Shown here one piece after another: positions 43,649-52,325 of a DNA stretch of 64,000 nt. The stretch lies in contig CBDHYI010000007.1 in NCBI GenBank assembly GCA_965275915.1, positions 1,054,001 to 1,118,000 on the forward strand, given 5' to 3'. Under the pieces are notes generated by a model. That model saw only the letters and a list, made by a program, of their open reading frames with translations, searched no databases and was not told the DNA's origin. Every line of letters begins with the position of its first letter. Position 1 is the stretch's first letter. The translations under genes and the position numbers were made by a program. The stretch is from JBDWFY01 sp965275915 (lineage in GTDB: Bacteria > Pseudomonadota > Alphaproteobacteria > Rhizobiales > Stappiaceae).

Positions 43649-43937
43649 TTATGACGCCGGCGATTTTATGATCCGGCTAATTATTCGATCTGCGTGATGA
43701 GTCAGGCACTCGCGGGCCATTCCAGGTACCGGACCATGAACAACAGTCCCTTCTACCAACGTCTCGCGCCAAAAGGACCAACCGTGGTTCCCGGGCCGGA
43801 GATCGAACTGCAGATGGTCCGGCTGAGTCTTCTTCAAAAGATCGACCGTTTTTGATTTCACCGGCGGTGCCGGCGCCGAAAAACAAAAACAAAAGACAAA
43901 ACAAAGCTGAAAGACAAATAATAATAAGATCCCGCAT
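43649..43937 (-). pseudogene. Possible small exported protein, frame broken
   Basis: From an ATG at 43937 one frame encodes MRDLIIICLSALFCLLFLFF and GAGTAGEI, a convincing signal/anchor. A shift to the next frame near 43861 gives KSKTVDLLKKTQPD, LQFDLRPGNHGW and FWRETLVEGTVV, which looks more protein-like than the first frame's continuation. Together they suggest a small secreted protein carrying a frameshift, or two short genes. I recognise no family, and no neighbour explains it. Rated low because both frames are short. Confidence 0.3.
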
Positions 43938-43994
43938 AGGTAACCGCTAACCTAACGGAAGGAATAGCTCAAATCAGATTGTTGTGTTTTTGAC

Positions 43995-44028
43995 AGAAAA
44001 ATGCCCGGCAAGTTTTACAAATGCCGGG
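43995..44028 (-). terminator. Terminator of the TRAP transporter operon
   Basis: On the minus strand GCCCGGC, an 11-14-nt loop and GCCGGGC (44002-44028) are followed by ATTTTT (43995-44001). It starts 21 bp after the dctM-like stop, a classical Rho-independent layout. Confidence 0.8.
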
Positions 44029-44048
44029 CTGTTGAGAAATTGACACGC

Positions 44049-45473
44049 CTACTGTGTGATGATTTCCGGCCCCATGAATGTGTTGGGCAGGAAGGTCGAT
44101 AGCCAGGGCACATAAGTGACGATGATCAGAAATACGAACAGAACGGCAAGGAACGGCAATGCAGCCCGAACGACATTCATCATCGGCATGCCCGCAACCC
44201 CGGAGGTCACAAACAGATTGAGGCCCACGGGTGGTGTAATCATACCGATCTCCATGTTCACCACCATGATGATGCCCAGGTGAATCGGATCGATGCCAAG
44301 CTCAATCGCAATGGGAAACACCAGCGGTGCAACGATCACAAGCAGACCCGACGGTTCCATGAACTGGCCGCCGATCAAAAGGATCACGTTGACGACAATC
44401 AGGAACATAATGGGACCGAATCCGGCAGACAGCATCGCCTTGGCCACCTGCTGCGGTATTTGTTCATCGGTCAGCACATGCTTCAAAATCAGGGCATTGG
44501 CGATCACGAACAGCAGCGTTATGGTCAGCTTGCCCGCTTCAAAAAGCGTGTGCTGTGTGTCCTTGTGAAAAAACGCGGTCAACAACGCCGACGGCTTGTG
44601 ACGAAGCTTGGTCGGCGGGCCCGCTGACACGGTGTCGTCCATGATGGAGGCCGCTGAAAGACTGGCCGGCTCTTTCCGGGCCGCGAGCGGTCCCATGTCC
44701 TTGTAAACAAAACAGGCAATGAAAAACGCATACATCGCCGCCACAGCCGCCGCTTCTGTCGGCGTGAAAGCCCCGGTATAGATGCCGCCCAGGATAATAA
44801 CGATCAGAAACAGGCCCCACCCGGCTTCGCGGCCCGATGCGAAGACCTCGCCCCAACCTTTCCATTCGCCCTTGGGAAGATTCTTCACCTTGGCGATCGC
44901 ATAAATGGCCACCATCAGCATCAAACCGGCCAAAAGCCCCGGAATAACACCGGCCAGAAACATGCGTCCCACGGAAACATCAACGGACGCCGCATAAACG
45001 ACCATAACAATCGATGGCGGGATCAGAATGCCGAGCGTTCCGGCATTACAAATGACGCCGGCCGCAAATTCCTTCGAATAACCGACCTGGCGCATGCCGG
45101 TAATGACGATTGTTCCGATGGCAACAACGGTTGCCGGCGATGATCCGGACAGCGCGGCAAACAGCATGCAGGCAAAAACACCCGCGATGGCAAGGCCGCC
45201 GGGGAAATGACCCACACACGCAATTGAGAACCGAATGATCCTGCGGGCAACGCCGCCCGTTGTCATAAAAGACGATGCAAGAATAAAGAACGGTATTGCA
45301 AGAAGGGTGAAATGTCCCTCAAAGGCCTCAAACAAAGTCTGCGCGACGGACGCCAGAGAACTGTCGGAGAACCACAGAAGAAACAGCACCGACGAGATGC
45401 CGAGTGCAATGGCAATAGGAACACCCGCAAGAAGGAAGCCGATAACGAGCGCGAAGAGAAGCAGGACATCCAT
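44049..45473 (-). CDS. dctM: TRAP transporter large permease (DctM)
   Basis: 474 aa, about 12 helices in two halves. The N-terminus GVPIAIALGISSVLFLLWF and the SGSSPATVVAIGTI loop are typical of DctM, as is GMITPPVGLNLFVTSGVAGM near the end. A cytoplasmic loop of about 60 residues near the middle (KEPASLSAASIMDDTVSAG) is longer than usual. It overlaps the small permease gene by 1 nt and is the last gene of the operon. It imports an acid with a Na+ gradient; the substrate is set by the binding protein. Confidence 0.93.
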   Translation of the reverse strand: MDVLLLFALVIGFLLAGVPIAIALGISSVLFLLWFSDSSLASVAQTLFEAFEGHFTLLAIPFFILASSFMTTGGVARRIIRFSIACVGHFPGGLAIAGVFACMLFAALSGSSPATVVAIGTIVITGMRQVGYSKEFAAGVICNAGTLGILIPPSIVMVVYAASVDVSVGRMFLAGVIPGLLAGLMLMVAIYAIAKVKNLPKGEWKGWGEVFASGREAGWGLFLIVIILGGIYTGAFTPTEAAAVAAMYAFFIACFVYKDMGPLAARKEPASLSAASIMDDTVSAGPPTKLRHKPSALLTAFFHKDTQHTLFEAGKLTITLLFVIANALILKHVLTDEQIPQQVAKAMLSAGFGPIMFLIVVNVILLIGGQFMEPSGLLVIVAPLVFPIAIELGIDPIHLGIIMVVNMEIGMITPPVGLNLFVTSGVAGMPMMNVVRAALPFLAVLFVFLIIVTYVPWLSTFLPNTFMGPEIITQ

Positions 45474-46138
45474 CAGCCTTTCTCCCCTGTCTGCGCCCGA
45501 ATTTCGGCTAGCTCTTCTTCAACTTCATGGCTGGCCACAAGGCGATCCGATTTACCCTGCCATATCAGGACCGTCGCCTGGATATAGCGGTAAAGGAGCA
45601 GGGCCATGGAGACCGGCAGGACAGCGTATGGAAGGAGCCGCGGCACTTTTTCATACGCCTCGCCTTCATTGAAAACATCTTTCATCCAGGACAGAACCCA
45701 AGGCATTGGGATGTCGTTTGTTTCGTACCAGCCCTTGTCCCGGTACTTTTCTTCAAATCCGAGCGGGAACCATCGTCCTTCAGTGGCCGGAAGATTGACA
45801 AAATTGGCCCAGTAATCCCAGGCACCCTTCAGCATGAGGAACGAAAACACCACGCATACGAGCGCGGCAAACAGAGCCAGAATTCGGCGCGGACCGACCG
45901 GCAGCGCATTCACGACAAGGTCGACACCAAGATGCGCGTGTTTCTTCACTGCATAAGAGGCACCAAGCAAAACCAGCCAGCCGAATAAAAACACGGTCAG
46001 CTGCAGGGCCCAAAGAATATTCGAATTGAAGACGTAACGGGCAACGACATTGGCGAACGTAATCACCGTCATTGCCCCCAGAATTGCCGCAATCAGTGTT
46101 TCTTCGATGCGGTCACTGAACGTTCTGTGCGCTTGCAT
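45473..46138 (-). CDS. dctQ: TRAP transporter small permease (DctQ)
   Basis: 221 aa, four helices expected: about 12-35, 45-65, 88-108 and 170-195. The LFGWLVLLGASYAVKKHAHL block and DLVVNALPV are the DctQ signature. A long loop of about 60 residues between the third and fourth helices (TEGRWFPLGFEEKYRDKGW) is an insertion seen in the subset that pairs with large substrates. It joins DctM by a 1-nt overlap and follows DctP by 83 bp with a strong hairpin between. Confidence 0.9.
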   Translation of the reverse strand: MQAHRTFSDRIEETLIAAILGAMTVITFANVVARYVFNSNILWALQLTVFLFGWLVLLGASYAVKKHAHLGVDLVVNALPVGPRRILALFAALVCVVFSFLMLKGAWDYWANFVNLPATEGRWFPLGFEEKYRDKGWYETNDIPMPWVLSWMKDVFNEGEAYEKVPRLLPYAVLPVSMALLLYRYIQATVLIWQGKSDRLVASHEVEEELAEIRAQTGEKG

Positions 46139-46183
46139 TGGCCCCTAAGTCCCCCAAACCGGTTTCCCCTCACCGGTATCTGC

Positions 46184-46210
46184 CGAGGCGGTCCAAACGG
46201 AACCGCCTCG
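46184..46210 (-). other. Intercistronic hairpin between TRAP binding protein and permeases
   Basis: CGAGGCGGT (46184-46192) pairs perfectly with ACCGCCTCG (46202-46210) over a 9-nt loop, with no T-run. Such a structure after a binding-protein gene usually stabilises the upstream mRNA or partly blocks read-through, so the binding protein outnumbers the permeases. The role is inferred. Confidence 0.65.
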
Positions 46211-46221
46211 ACCGTGCCCGG

Positions 46222-47223
46222 CTAGAAGCTGGCGTTGATTTCGACTGCAGCGTCGATATTTTCCTGGCCGATATCTTCAGCGAATTTTGCCCAGACTGGC
46301 TCCATTGCGTCAACCCAGGCCTGACGCTGTTCGGGAGTCAGGGTGCGAACCGTGCCGCCGGCGTCGATAACGGCCTGTTTTGCGGCTTCGTTGACGGCGG
46401 TGGATTCCTTGTTACGGACGTCGGTCACTTCTGCGACGATGGTCAGGAACCGTGTCCGGGTGTCCTCGGGCAGGCCGTCCAACCAATCGACCGGTGCAAC
46501 AAGAAGATAGTCAATGATACCGTGATCGGTCTCGGTGATACCGTCCTGAACCTCGAAGAATTTCCGGCCGTAAATGTTGGACCAGGTGTTTTCCTGTCCA
46601 TCGACGACGCCCTGCTGCAATGCGCCATAGACTTCCGAAAACGCCATCTTCTGCGGGCTGCCGCCGATCGCTTCCATCTGGGCAACCAGAACGTCGGACG
46701 ACTGGACGCGGAACTTCAGGCCGTCGGCATCGGTCGGAGCAATCAGCGGCTTGCTGGCCGACATCTGCTTCATGCCGTTGTGCCAGTAGGCCAGGCCCTG
46801 CAGGCCGCGTTTCTGCATGCTGTCCTTCAGCGCCTGTCCGGTTTCCGAAGATTGGAAAGCATCCACAGCGTTGACATTCTTGAACAGGAACGGCAGATCG
46901 AAGATCCGGAACTGTTTGGTGAATTTTTCGAACTTCGACAGGGACGGAGCGGCCAGCTGGACATCGCCCTGAAGCATCGCTTCAAGCACCTTGTCGTCGT
47001 TATAGAGCGTGGAGTTGGGGAAAACTTCCATGCACATCGTGCCGTTCATCTCATCGTTCACACGCTGTTCAAGCAGCGCAGCGGCGATGCCTTTCGGATG
47101 CTTGTCCGTGTTCGTGACATGGCTGAACTTTACGACGATCTCCCCGTCGTCGCACGTGGCCAAAGCCGGGGCTGCGGTGGAAATAAGGGCGGCGGCCGAA
47201 GCCGCGATCAGTAGACGTTTCAT
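46222..47223 (-). CDS. dctP: TRAP transporter solute-binding protein (DctP)
   Basis: 333 aa. The signal peptide is about 1-23 (LLIAASAAALISTAAPALA). The mature start TCDDGEIVVKFSHVTNTDKH and KFRVQSSDVLVAQMEAIGG with its conserved Arg (carboxylate ligand) are the DctP fold. GVVDGQENTWSNIYGRKF is the family signature. It binds an organic acid in the periplasm and hands it to DctQM. It is the first gene of the operon; its upstream region holds an 11-bp direct repeat. The exact acid is unknown. Confidence 0.92.
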   Translation of the reverse strand: MKRLLIAASAAALISTAAPALATCDDGEIVVKFSHVTNTDKHPKGIAAALLEQRVNDEMNGTMCMEVFPNSTLYNDDKVLEAMLQGDVQLAAPSLSKFEKFTKQFRIFDLPFLFKNVNAVDAFQSSETGQALKDSMQKRGLQGLAYWHNGMKQMSASKPLIAPTDADGLKFRVQSSDVLVAQMEAIGGSPQKMAFSEVYGALQQGVVDGQENTWSNIYGRKFFEVQDGITETDHGIIDYLLVAPVDWLDGLPEDTRTRFLTIVAEVTDVRNKESTAVNEAAKQAVIDAGGTVRTLTPEQRQAWVDAMEPVWAKFAEDIGQENIDAAVEINASF

Positions 47224-47601
47224 TATCTGATGTCCTCCCTAAAGGATTTGATGCTTATCCGGCGGAATGCCGGGTGATCGTAAATCATGACGCAACTCCT
47301 GTGCCATTCTGGCGAAATACTCGAAAAATTACGGATTTCCCCTGTATTTTAAGATCTTTTTCGCCTCAAAAACGGTTTGAATGCGAAATACTCTTGATTT
47401 GAGATTGTGTCCGTTTCGGGACATCAAGACGGCAAAAGGCTGATGTCTTGTGGCAAAGCAACTAAATTCTTAACAACACGGATAAAATTCAATTCAATAC
47501 TTACGTAACGTCAATTTTTGAAATTTAAATTTATCTTCCGGTCAAATTTCTGCGCCGCAATACCTTTTCGGCGGTTTTCCATAAGTGCCCGCCAGCCGAT
47601 A
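47224..47601. other. Intergenic region between modC and dctP
   Basis: 378 bp, AT-rich, with no gene I can support. It holds the dctP promoter. GCGAAATACTC occurs at 47312-47322 and again exactly at 47383-47393, 71 bp apart (about seven helical turns), which could be two operators for a looping regulator. No clear terminator for modC was found. Confidence 0.45.
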
Positions 47602-48696
47602 TCATTCACCAGCCTTACCGTCGAACGGACGACCGAACGCGATGCTCTTTATCAGAATATACACCGGCACCCCTTCTTTAAGGCCCAGATCATAGGCCGA
47701 TGCCCGGGTCAGACGCGCCCGCACCTTTTGTGAGCCGATTCGGCACACGACTTCCGCATAGGCCCCTTTTTCCAGCCGAAGCGCTTCGACCGTTCCCTGC
47801 AGGCTGTTCCTGATACTGATACCAACGGGCGGCACCGTGGCGATTGACACGTCTCTTGCCCGAATTCTCAAGCGTACGGTTTCTCCGACGGATGTCTCCA
47901 GGCCGGGCAGTTCAAGAGGCTGGCCTTCAACATCGAGCTTTGCCAGTTTCCACTGTTGATCAAAACCCAGCACTTTGGCGGTCACCAACGCACCCGCCTC
48001 ATGCCTGCCCGTCGCGGGTCCAAGGTCCAGCCGCGTGAGAATGTCGGCAACCGGACCGGACGCCCTGACGCGTCCTTCCGATAGCACAACCAGGGTATCG
48101 GCCAGACGAACCACCTCCTCCAGTGCGTGGCTGACATAGATGATCGGGATTTTGGCCTCGCGGCAGAGCCGGTCGAGATAGGGCAGGATCTCCTCCTTGC
48201 GCGGCGCATCGAGAGACGCGAGCGGCTCGTCCATGAGCAACGCCTTGGGATTGGAAAGAAGCGCCCGGCCGATCGCCACACGCTGTTTTTCTCCTCCCGA
48301 CAAGCCGGACGGCATGCGCGCCAGCAGCGGTTCGATACCGAGCAGGTCGATAATTTCATCCAGCGGTTTGTCTTTCGCCCGTCCGCCGGCCCAATTGGCA
48401 AATGTCAGGTTGCGACGAACCGACATATGCGGGAACAGTCGGTGTTCCTGAAAGACATGCCCCATCCGGCGCGATCGGGCGGGGACATTGATGTTTGTCT
48501 CCGTATTGAGCAACTCAACGCCGCCGAGGCGGATTTGCCCCGATTGCGGCTTCGCCAGGCCGGAAATGATATTCACCAGAGTCGTCTTGCCTGAACCCGA
48601 CCGGCCGAACAAAGCGGTCACACCGCCTGTACTGTCAAACCGGGTGTCGATATCGAACGGTCCGAACCGGCCTTTGACATCAACCTGCAACATCAC
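47602..48696 (-). CDS. modC: Molybdate ABC transporter ATP-binding protein (ModC)
   Basis: 364 aa. Walker A is FGRSGSGKTTLVN, the Q loop HVFQEHRLFPHM, the signature LSGGEKQRVAIGRAL and Walker B LLMDEPLASLD. The C-terminal TOBE/molybdate domain contains VSIATVPPVGISIRNSLQG. The order modA-modB-modC with 4-nt overlaps is typical. It powers molybdate import for molybdoenzymes. Confidence 0.94.
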   Translation of the reverse strand: MMLQVDVKGRFGPFDIDTRFDSTGGVTALFGRSGSGKTTLVNIISGLAKPQSGQIRLGGVELLNTETNINVPARSRRMGHVFQEHRLFPHMSVRRNLTFANWAGGRAKDKPLDEIIDLLGIEPLLARMPSGLSGGEKQRVAIGRALLSNPKALLMDEPLASLDAPRKEEILPYLDRLCREAKIPIIYVSHALEEVVRLADTLVVLSEGRVRASGPVADILTRLDLGPATGRHEAGALVTAKVLGFDQQWKLAKLDVEGQPLELPGLETSVGETVRLRIRARDVSIATVPPVGISIRNSLQGTVEALRLEKGAYAEVVCRIGSQKVRARLTRASAYDLGLKEGVPVYILIKSIAFGRPFDGKAGE

Positions 48697-49397
48697 GAAC
48701 CTCCCAGGCGTCGCGCCAGCCGGCGGGTAACGATTTCAGAGGCGATGATTGCACCAAAGGCAATCAGGACGGCTATGACAATCAGTCCGAAGGCCGCGCT
48801 GTCGCCGTCAGGCATTTGGGTGAGCGTGTAAAGATCAAGGGCCAGGGTGCGTGTCTCGCCGGGAATGTTGGATACAAAGGTAATAGTCGCGCCGAATTCG
48901 CCCATTGCCTTGGCGAACCCCAGAAGCGCGGCGGCGATGATTCCCGGCAGGGCCAGAGGAAGCGTGACCACTAAGAGGACGACCACCCGCCTGGCTCCAA
49001 GCGTTGCAGCGGCCTGCTCGAGTTTTTGGTCAACACTTTCGATCGCGATACGCATCGGCCGAACCATCAGCGGAAAGGCCATGATTCCGGCGGCAAGGGC
49101 GGCACCGGTCCATCGAAACGCAAACACAAGCCCAAAGCTGTTTTCAAAAAACTGGCCCAGAACACCCGTCCGGCCAAACAGAATGAGAAGCACGTAACCC
49201 GTGACGACAGGCGGCAGGACCAGAGGCAGATGGACCAGACCGTCCAGCACGACTTTTCCCGGAAACGACCACCTGGCAAGCACATAGGCAACCATCAGCG
49301 CCAGCGGCAACGCAAACAAAAGGGCCACACCCGCAACTTTGAACGAGAGAAACACAGCTTGCCAGTCAGCGGGCGATAGGTCGGTCATGACGCTCAC
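48693..49397 (-). CDS. modB: Molybdate ABC transporter permease (ModB)
   Basis: 234 aa with five to six helices. LSPADWQAVFLSFKVAGVA at the start, LPLVLPPVVTGYVLL in the middle and the coupling loop LEQAAATLGARRVVVLLVVT are typical of ModB, as is GFAKAMGEFGATI. It overlaps modA and modC by 4 nt each, giving one coupled operon. Confidence 0.94.
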   Translation of the reverse strand: MSVMTDLSPADWQAVFLSFKVAGVALLFALPLALMVAYVLARWSFPGKVVLDGLVHLPLVLPPVVTGYVLLILFGRTGVLGQFFENSFGLVFAFRWTGAALAAGIMAFPLMVRPMRIAIESVDQKLEQAAATLGARRVVVLLVVTLPLALPGIIAAALLGFAKAMGEFGATITFVSNIPGETRTLALDLYTLTQMPDGDSAAFGLIVIAVLIAFGAIIASEIVTRRLARRLGGS

Positions 49398-50158
49398 TCA
49401 ATCGGCCGGAAACCCGCATTGATAAAAGCAACCTGCGGTTCATGAAAGGTCAGGAAATCGATAAAGCGTGCCGCCGGTCCGCGTTGTCCGCCTTCGACGA
49501 CTGCTGCGGGATAGACAATCGGCGGATGGCTGCCGGCGGGCATCCTGGCAAGCACGGACACGCTGTCATCGACATGGGCATCGGAGGCGTAAACAATCCC
49601 CAGAGGCACTTCGCCCCGCGCAACCAGCGTCAGAGCGACACGCACATTGTCCGCGGGGACAAGCCGGTTGCTGAGTGCTGGCCAAAGCCTGAGCGCTTCA
49701 AGAGCGGCTTTTGCATAGCGCCCGGCGGGCACATGGTCCGGATCGGCCACCGCAAGCCGGGCATCGCCAAGCCTGTCCATGAACGTTTGCGCATCATGAA
49801 CGTCCAGAGGCGTCGGGTCAGTTGCACTGCCAACGACAACAAGATCGTTCATCGCGATGATCTGCTGGCTGTCTTCAACAATGCGGCCGTTGTTCACCAG
49901 GTGATCCATCCAGATCTGGTCGGCGGAAATAAAAATATCTGCAGGCGCACCGGCCTCGATCTGACGCGCCAATGCCGAACTGGCGGCAAGGGAAACGATG
50001 ACTTTCCCACCGGATCGTTCCTCAAAAAGCGGAACGATGTCTTCAAGCACGTTTTTCATGCTCGCAGCAGCAAAAACGACCAGTGGTTCGGGTTCTTTCG
50101 CGGCTGCTCCGGACACAATTACGGCTGCAGCAAAAATCGTCGTGAACCACTTGAACAT
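49394..50158 (-). CDS. modA: Molybdate-binding protein (ModA)
   Basis: 254 aa. Signal peptide about 1-20 (FAAAVIVSGAAA). The mature part begins PLVVFAAASMKNVLEDI, with the oxyanion-binding Ser residues in AAASMK and AASSALA, and GAPADIFISAD. It captures molybdate (or tungstate) in the periplasm. Only 45 bp separate its start from MITE A copy 2, so its promoter region is either very compact or partly inside the element. No Mo-box was recognised. Confidence 0.93.
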   Translation of the reverse strand: MFKWFTTIFAAAVIVSGAAAKEPEPLVVFAAASMKNVLEDIVPLFEERSGGKVIVSLAASSALARQIEAGAPADIFISADQIWMDHLVNNGRIVEDSQQIIAMNDLVVVGSATDPTPLDVHDAQTFMDRLGDARLAVADPDHVPAGRYAKAALEALRLWPALSNRLVPADNVRVALTLVARGEVPLGIVYASDAHVDDSVSVLARMPAGSHPPIVYPAAVVEGGQRGPAARFIDFLTFHEPQVAFINAGFRPIE

Positions 50159-50203
50159 ACCGGCAGATTTCCAGCCCTGATCGTTTTTTCGCCCGAAAAG
50201 CTA

Positions 50204-50468
50204 GGCTCAGGACCCATTGATTTCATCCATTCTGCGAGAGCAGATTTTGTTTTTGACAAGGCGGAAAGGCGCAGGAAACCGTCCGGTTTTCAAGTCCTTC
50301 CAACGCAGTCAGGAACAAAATCTGCCTCGCCCTTTGGGTTTTGAAAGAAGTGCCCGCCTGAAGGGAACCAGGGCTCGCAAAGGTATCCAACCTTCGCTTC
50401 TCCCTGGTTCTCTCCAGTCGAATACTTCTTTCAAAACAGAATTGCATGAAATCAATGGGTCCTGAGCC
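50204..50468. mobile_element. MITE family A, copy 2
   Basis: 265 bp with TA at both ends (50202-50203, 50469-50470), closely similar to 1604-1869 and in the same orientation. Position 16 of the terminal repeat differs from copy 1 (A to G) and the partner end has the matching T to C change, so pairing is kept. An inner stem is also changed toward better pairing (ACCAGGG with CCCTGGT). Its right end abuts MITE B copy 2. Confidence 0.85.
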
Positions 50469-50469
50469 T

Positions 50470-50686
50470 AGAGCGTAACTTGTTTATGTTGGGTCATTTG
50501 ACCGAGGCCATTTTGGTTGCCGACCAAGCGGTCTGTGTGCCGTGGTGCTTCTCCACCACAAACACAGACCAACGACGCCGGCGGGCAAAATGGCCCGGCC
50601 CATTCGGCATTGTATATCAACACGCTTGTTCTTTCACAGGTGGGGAATTGCGGTCAATGCGGAGGCTTGCGTATTTCCAATCGCGC
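50470..50686. mobile_element. MITE family B, copy 2 (truncated)
   Basis: TAGAGCGTAACTTGTTTATG at the left end matches the right terminus of copy 1 (reverse orientation), and similarity runs to about 50680. The last roughly 70-80 bp with the other terminal repeat are missing, so it cannot move by itself. It lies 33 bp from the subtilase stop and touches MITE A copy 2. Confidence 0.75.
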
Positions 50687-50718
50687 TAAATCCCAAAAAA
50701 GTCCAATATCGGCGCGGC

Positions 50719-52320
50719 TTATTGACGTCCGGCTGTCTGAACCGCCTTTGCAGCGTCGGCCATGCCCGCGCCAAAAGCGGGATCAAAGCCCGGAAGACCG
50801 AGGTCCTGCGCGGTATTCTTCAGGATCTCGATTGGATTGCTGTCCGCCGCACCGCCGCTCCTTTCCAGCATCAGCGCATAAATGCCCGAGATATAGGCGG
50901 CCGACAGCGACGTTCCGGAAATCATCTCATAGCCGGATCCGGCCGCAGGCACCAATATATCGACGCCGGGCGCCGCCACGTCGATGTGATCGCCACGATT
51001 GGCCTGATCATAAATCAGGTTTTGACTGTCGGTGGCGGTAACCGCTGCCACCCGGTCGTGCGCGGCCGGGTGGGCTTTGGGTGCCTCTGCGCCTTCATTT
51101 CCGGCTGCCGCAACCAGAAAGACACCCTTTTCTGAGGCGGCATCGATCACCTGGCCAAAGAGAGGATCTTCGGGTCCGGCAAAGCTCATATTGACCACAC
51201 GCGCGCCTTGCGCAGCCGACCAGTCCAGCGCCTGTGCAAGAATAAGCGACGTCGTTTCCTGCGACCCGGCCGCCCCTTTATAAAAGGCGCGTACCGCCAG
51301 CAATCGGGATCCCGGTGCGACACCGAGCAGTTTCTCCTGCGCAACCAGAACGCCGGCAAGCGCCGTGCCGTGCTTCTCGGCTGCAAATGGAATATCCGTG
51401 ACGGCATTCCTGATTTCAATCCGGGCACCCGCCAACTCAGGATGAGAAACGTCGACACCACTGTCGATCAACGCAATCGTAATCCCCTCACCCGTCGCAT
51501 GTTGGTGCGCACCAGGAATGGCAAGTTTACCGAGCGCATACTGCAAGGCTGCGGCTTTGCCGGCACGCGTACCATCCTGCAGAAAGTAAAGGTAGTTGGG
51601 CTGCGCAGTCCCGACCCGCGTATCGGCGAGAAGGGTCGCCAGCACGGTCTCGATCGTCCTGTTGTCCGGAATCCGATAGCGCGCAACCGTGGTATTGATC
51701 AGACCGATGGCGGTACTTTCAACAAGCGTGATATTGTAGTCCTGCGCAATCCCTGCAGCTGCGTTTTGAGGCGGGGTCTGTCCGATCAGAACCACAACCT
51801 CCGCGTTGACGCGGGGCGCGCCCGGGACCGTCAACAGCGGCGGCGCCTGACCGGGTTGCGGCGGCGCAGGTTGATTGCCCGGTGCATCCGGTGCCGCCGT
51901 GCCTGGCTGTGGCCGTACATCATCCCGCGTAACAACGGGCCCTTGCGGGGGCTCTGCGTCATTTTGCGGACGAACGGGCTGCGCCGTATCGCCTTCCCGT
52001 TTTGGCGGCGTTGGCAGGCCGGCACTATCTTGCGGGCTAACCGGATCGGGGACGGGGTCAGGATCGGCAGATGTTTGCGGACCGACGGGCGGCTTACCGG
52101 TGCAGTAGCGAGGAAATAACGGACTTTGCAACTGCCGAAGCAGGACACAGTCGATGCTGAACGTTCCGCCCTGAAGCGGCGGGCGGCTTGTTTGCCCTGC
52201 GGCAGCGCCCTTCGAAAGGCTCTGCTGCGCCGCATTTTGCCCAAGAACCGCAGTGTTCCCGCTCGCCAGCACTGCAAGAGCGAGAATGTATCCAAACGAG
52301 ACTTTCCTGAACCACGCCAT
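50719..52320 (-). CDS. Secreted subtilisin-family (S8) serine protease
   Basis: 533 aa. Signal peptide about 1-27, a Pro/Asp/Gln-rich linker (75-170), an inhibitor I9-like prosegment (about 173-250), then the S8 domain: Asp286 in IALIDSGVDVSH, His317 in AEKHGTALAG, oxyanion Asn408 in AAAGNEG and Ser471 in ISGTSLSAAYISG. All triad residues are present; the Ser motif GTSLSAA departs from GTSMAAP. It is the third gene of a sigma/anti-sigma operon (5 bp after the anti-sigma stop), so it may cleave an envelope client or the anti-sigma itself. Its 3' side is full of MITEs. Confidence 0.9.
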   Translation of the reverse strand: MAWFRKVSFGYILALAVLASGNTAVLGQNAAQQSLSKGAAAGQTSRPPLQGGTFSIDCVLLRQLQSPLFPRYCTGKPPVGPQTSADPDPVPDPVSPQDSAGLPTPPKREGDTAQPVRPQNDAEPPQGPVVTRDDVRPQPGTAAPDAPGNQPAPPQPGQAPPLLTVPGAPRVNAEVVVLIGQTPPQNAAAGIAQDYNITLVESTAIGLINTTVARYRIPDNRTIETVLATLLADTRVGTAQPNYLYFLQDGTRAGKAAALQYALGKLAIPGAHQHATGEGITIALIDSGVDVSHPELAGARIEIRNAVTDIPFAAEKHGTALAGVLVAQEKLLGVAPGSRLLAVRAFYKGAAGSQETTSLILAQALDWSAAQGARVVNMSFAGPEDPLFGQVIDAASEKGVFLVAAAGNEGAEAPKAHPAAHDRVAAVTATDSQNLIYDQANRGDHIDVAAPGVDILVPAAGSGYEMISGTSLSAAYISGIYALMLERSGGAADSNPIEILKNTAQDLGLPGFDPAFGAGMADAAKAVQTAGRQ

Positions 52321-52325
52321 CAGTG

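Noticed and set aside
46138..47214. A 358-codon frame opposite the TRAP binding protein
   Set aside because: It is the complement of a well-supported DctP gene and shows no recognisable domain.
50159..50300. ModE-type Mo-box before modA
   Set aside because: No matching inverted repeat was recognised; the space is occupied by MITE A.
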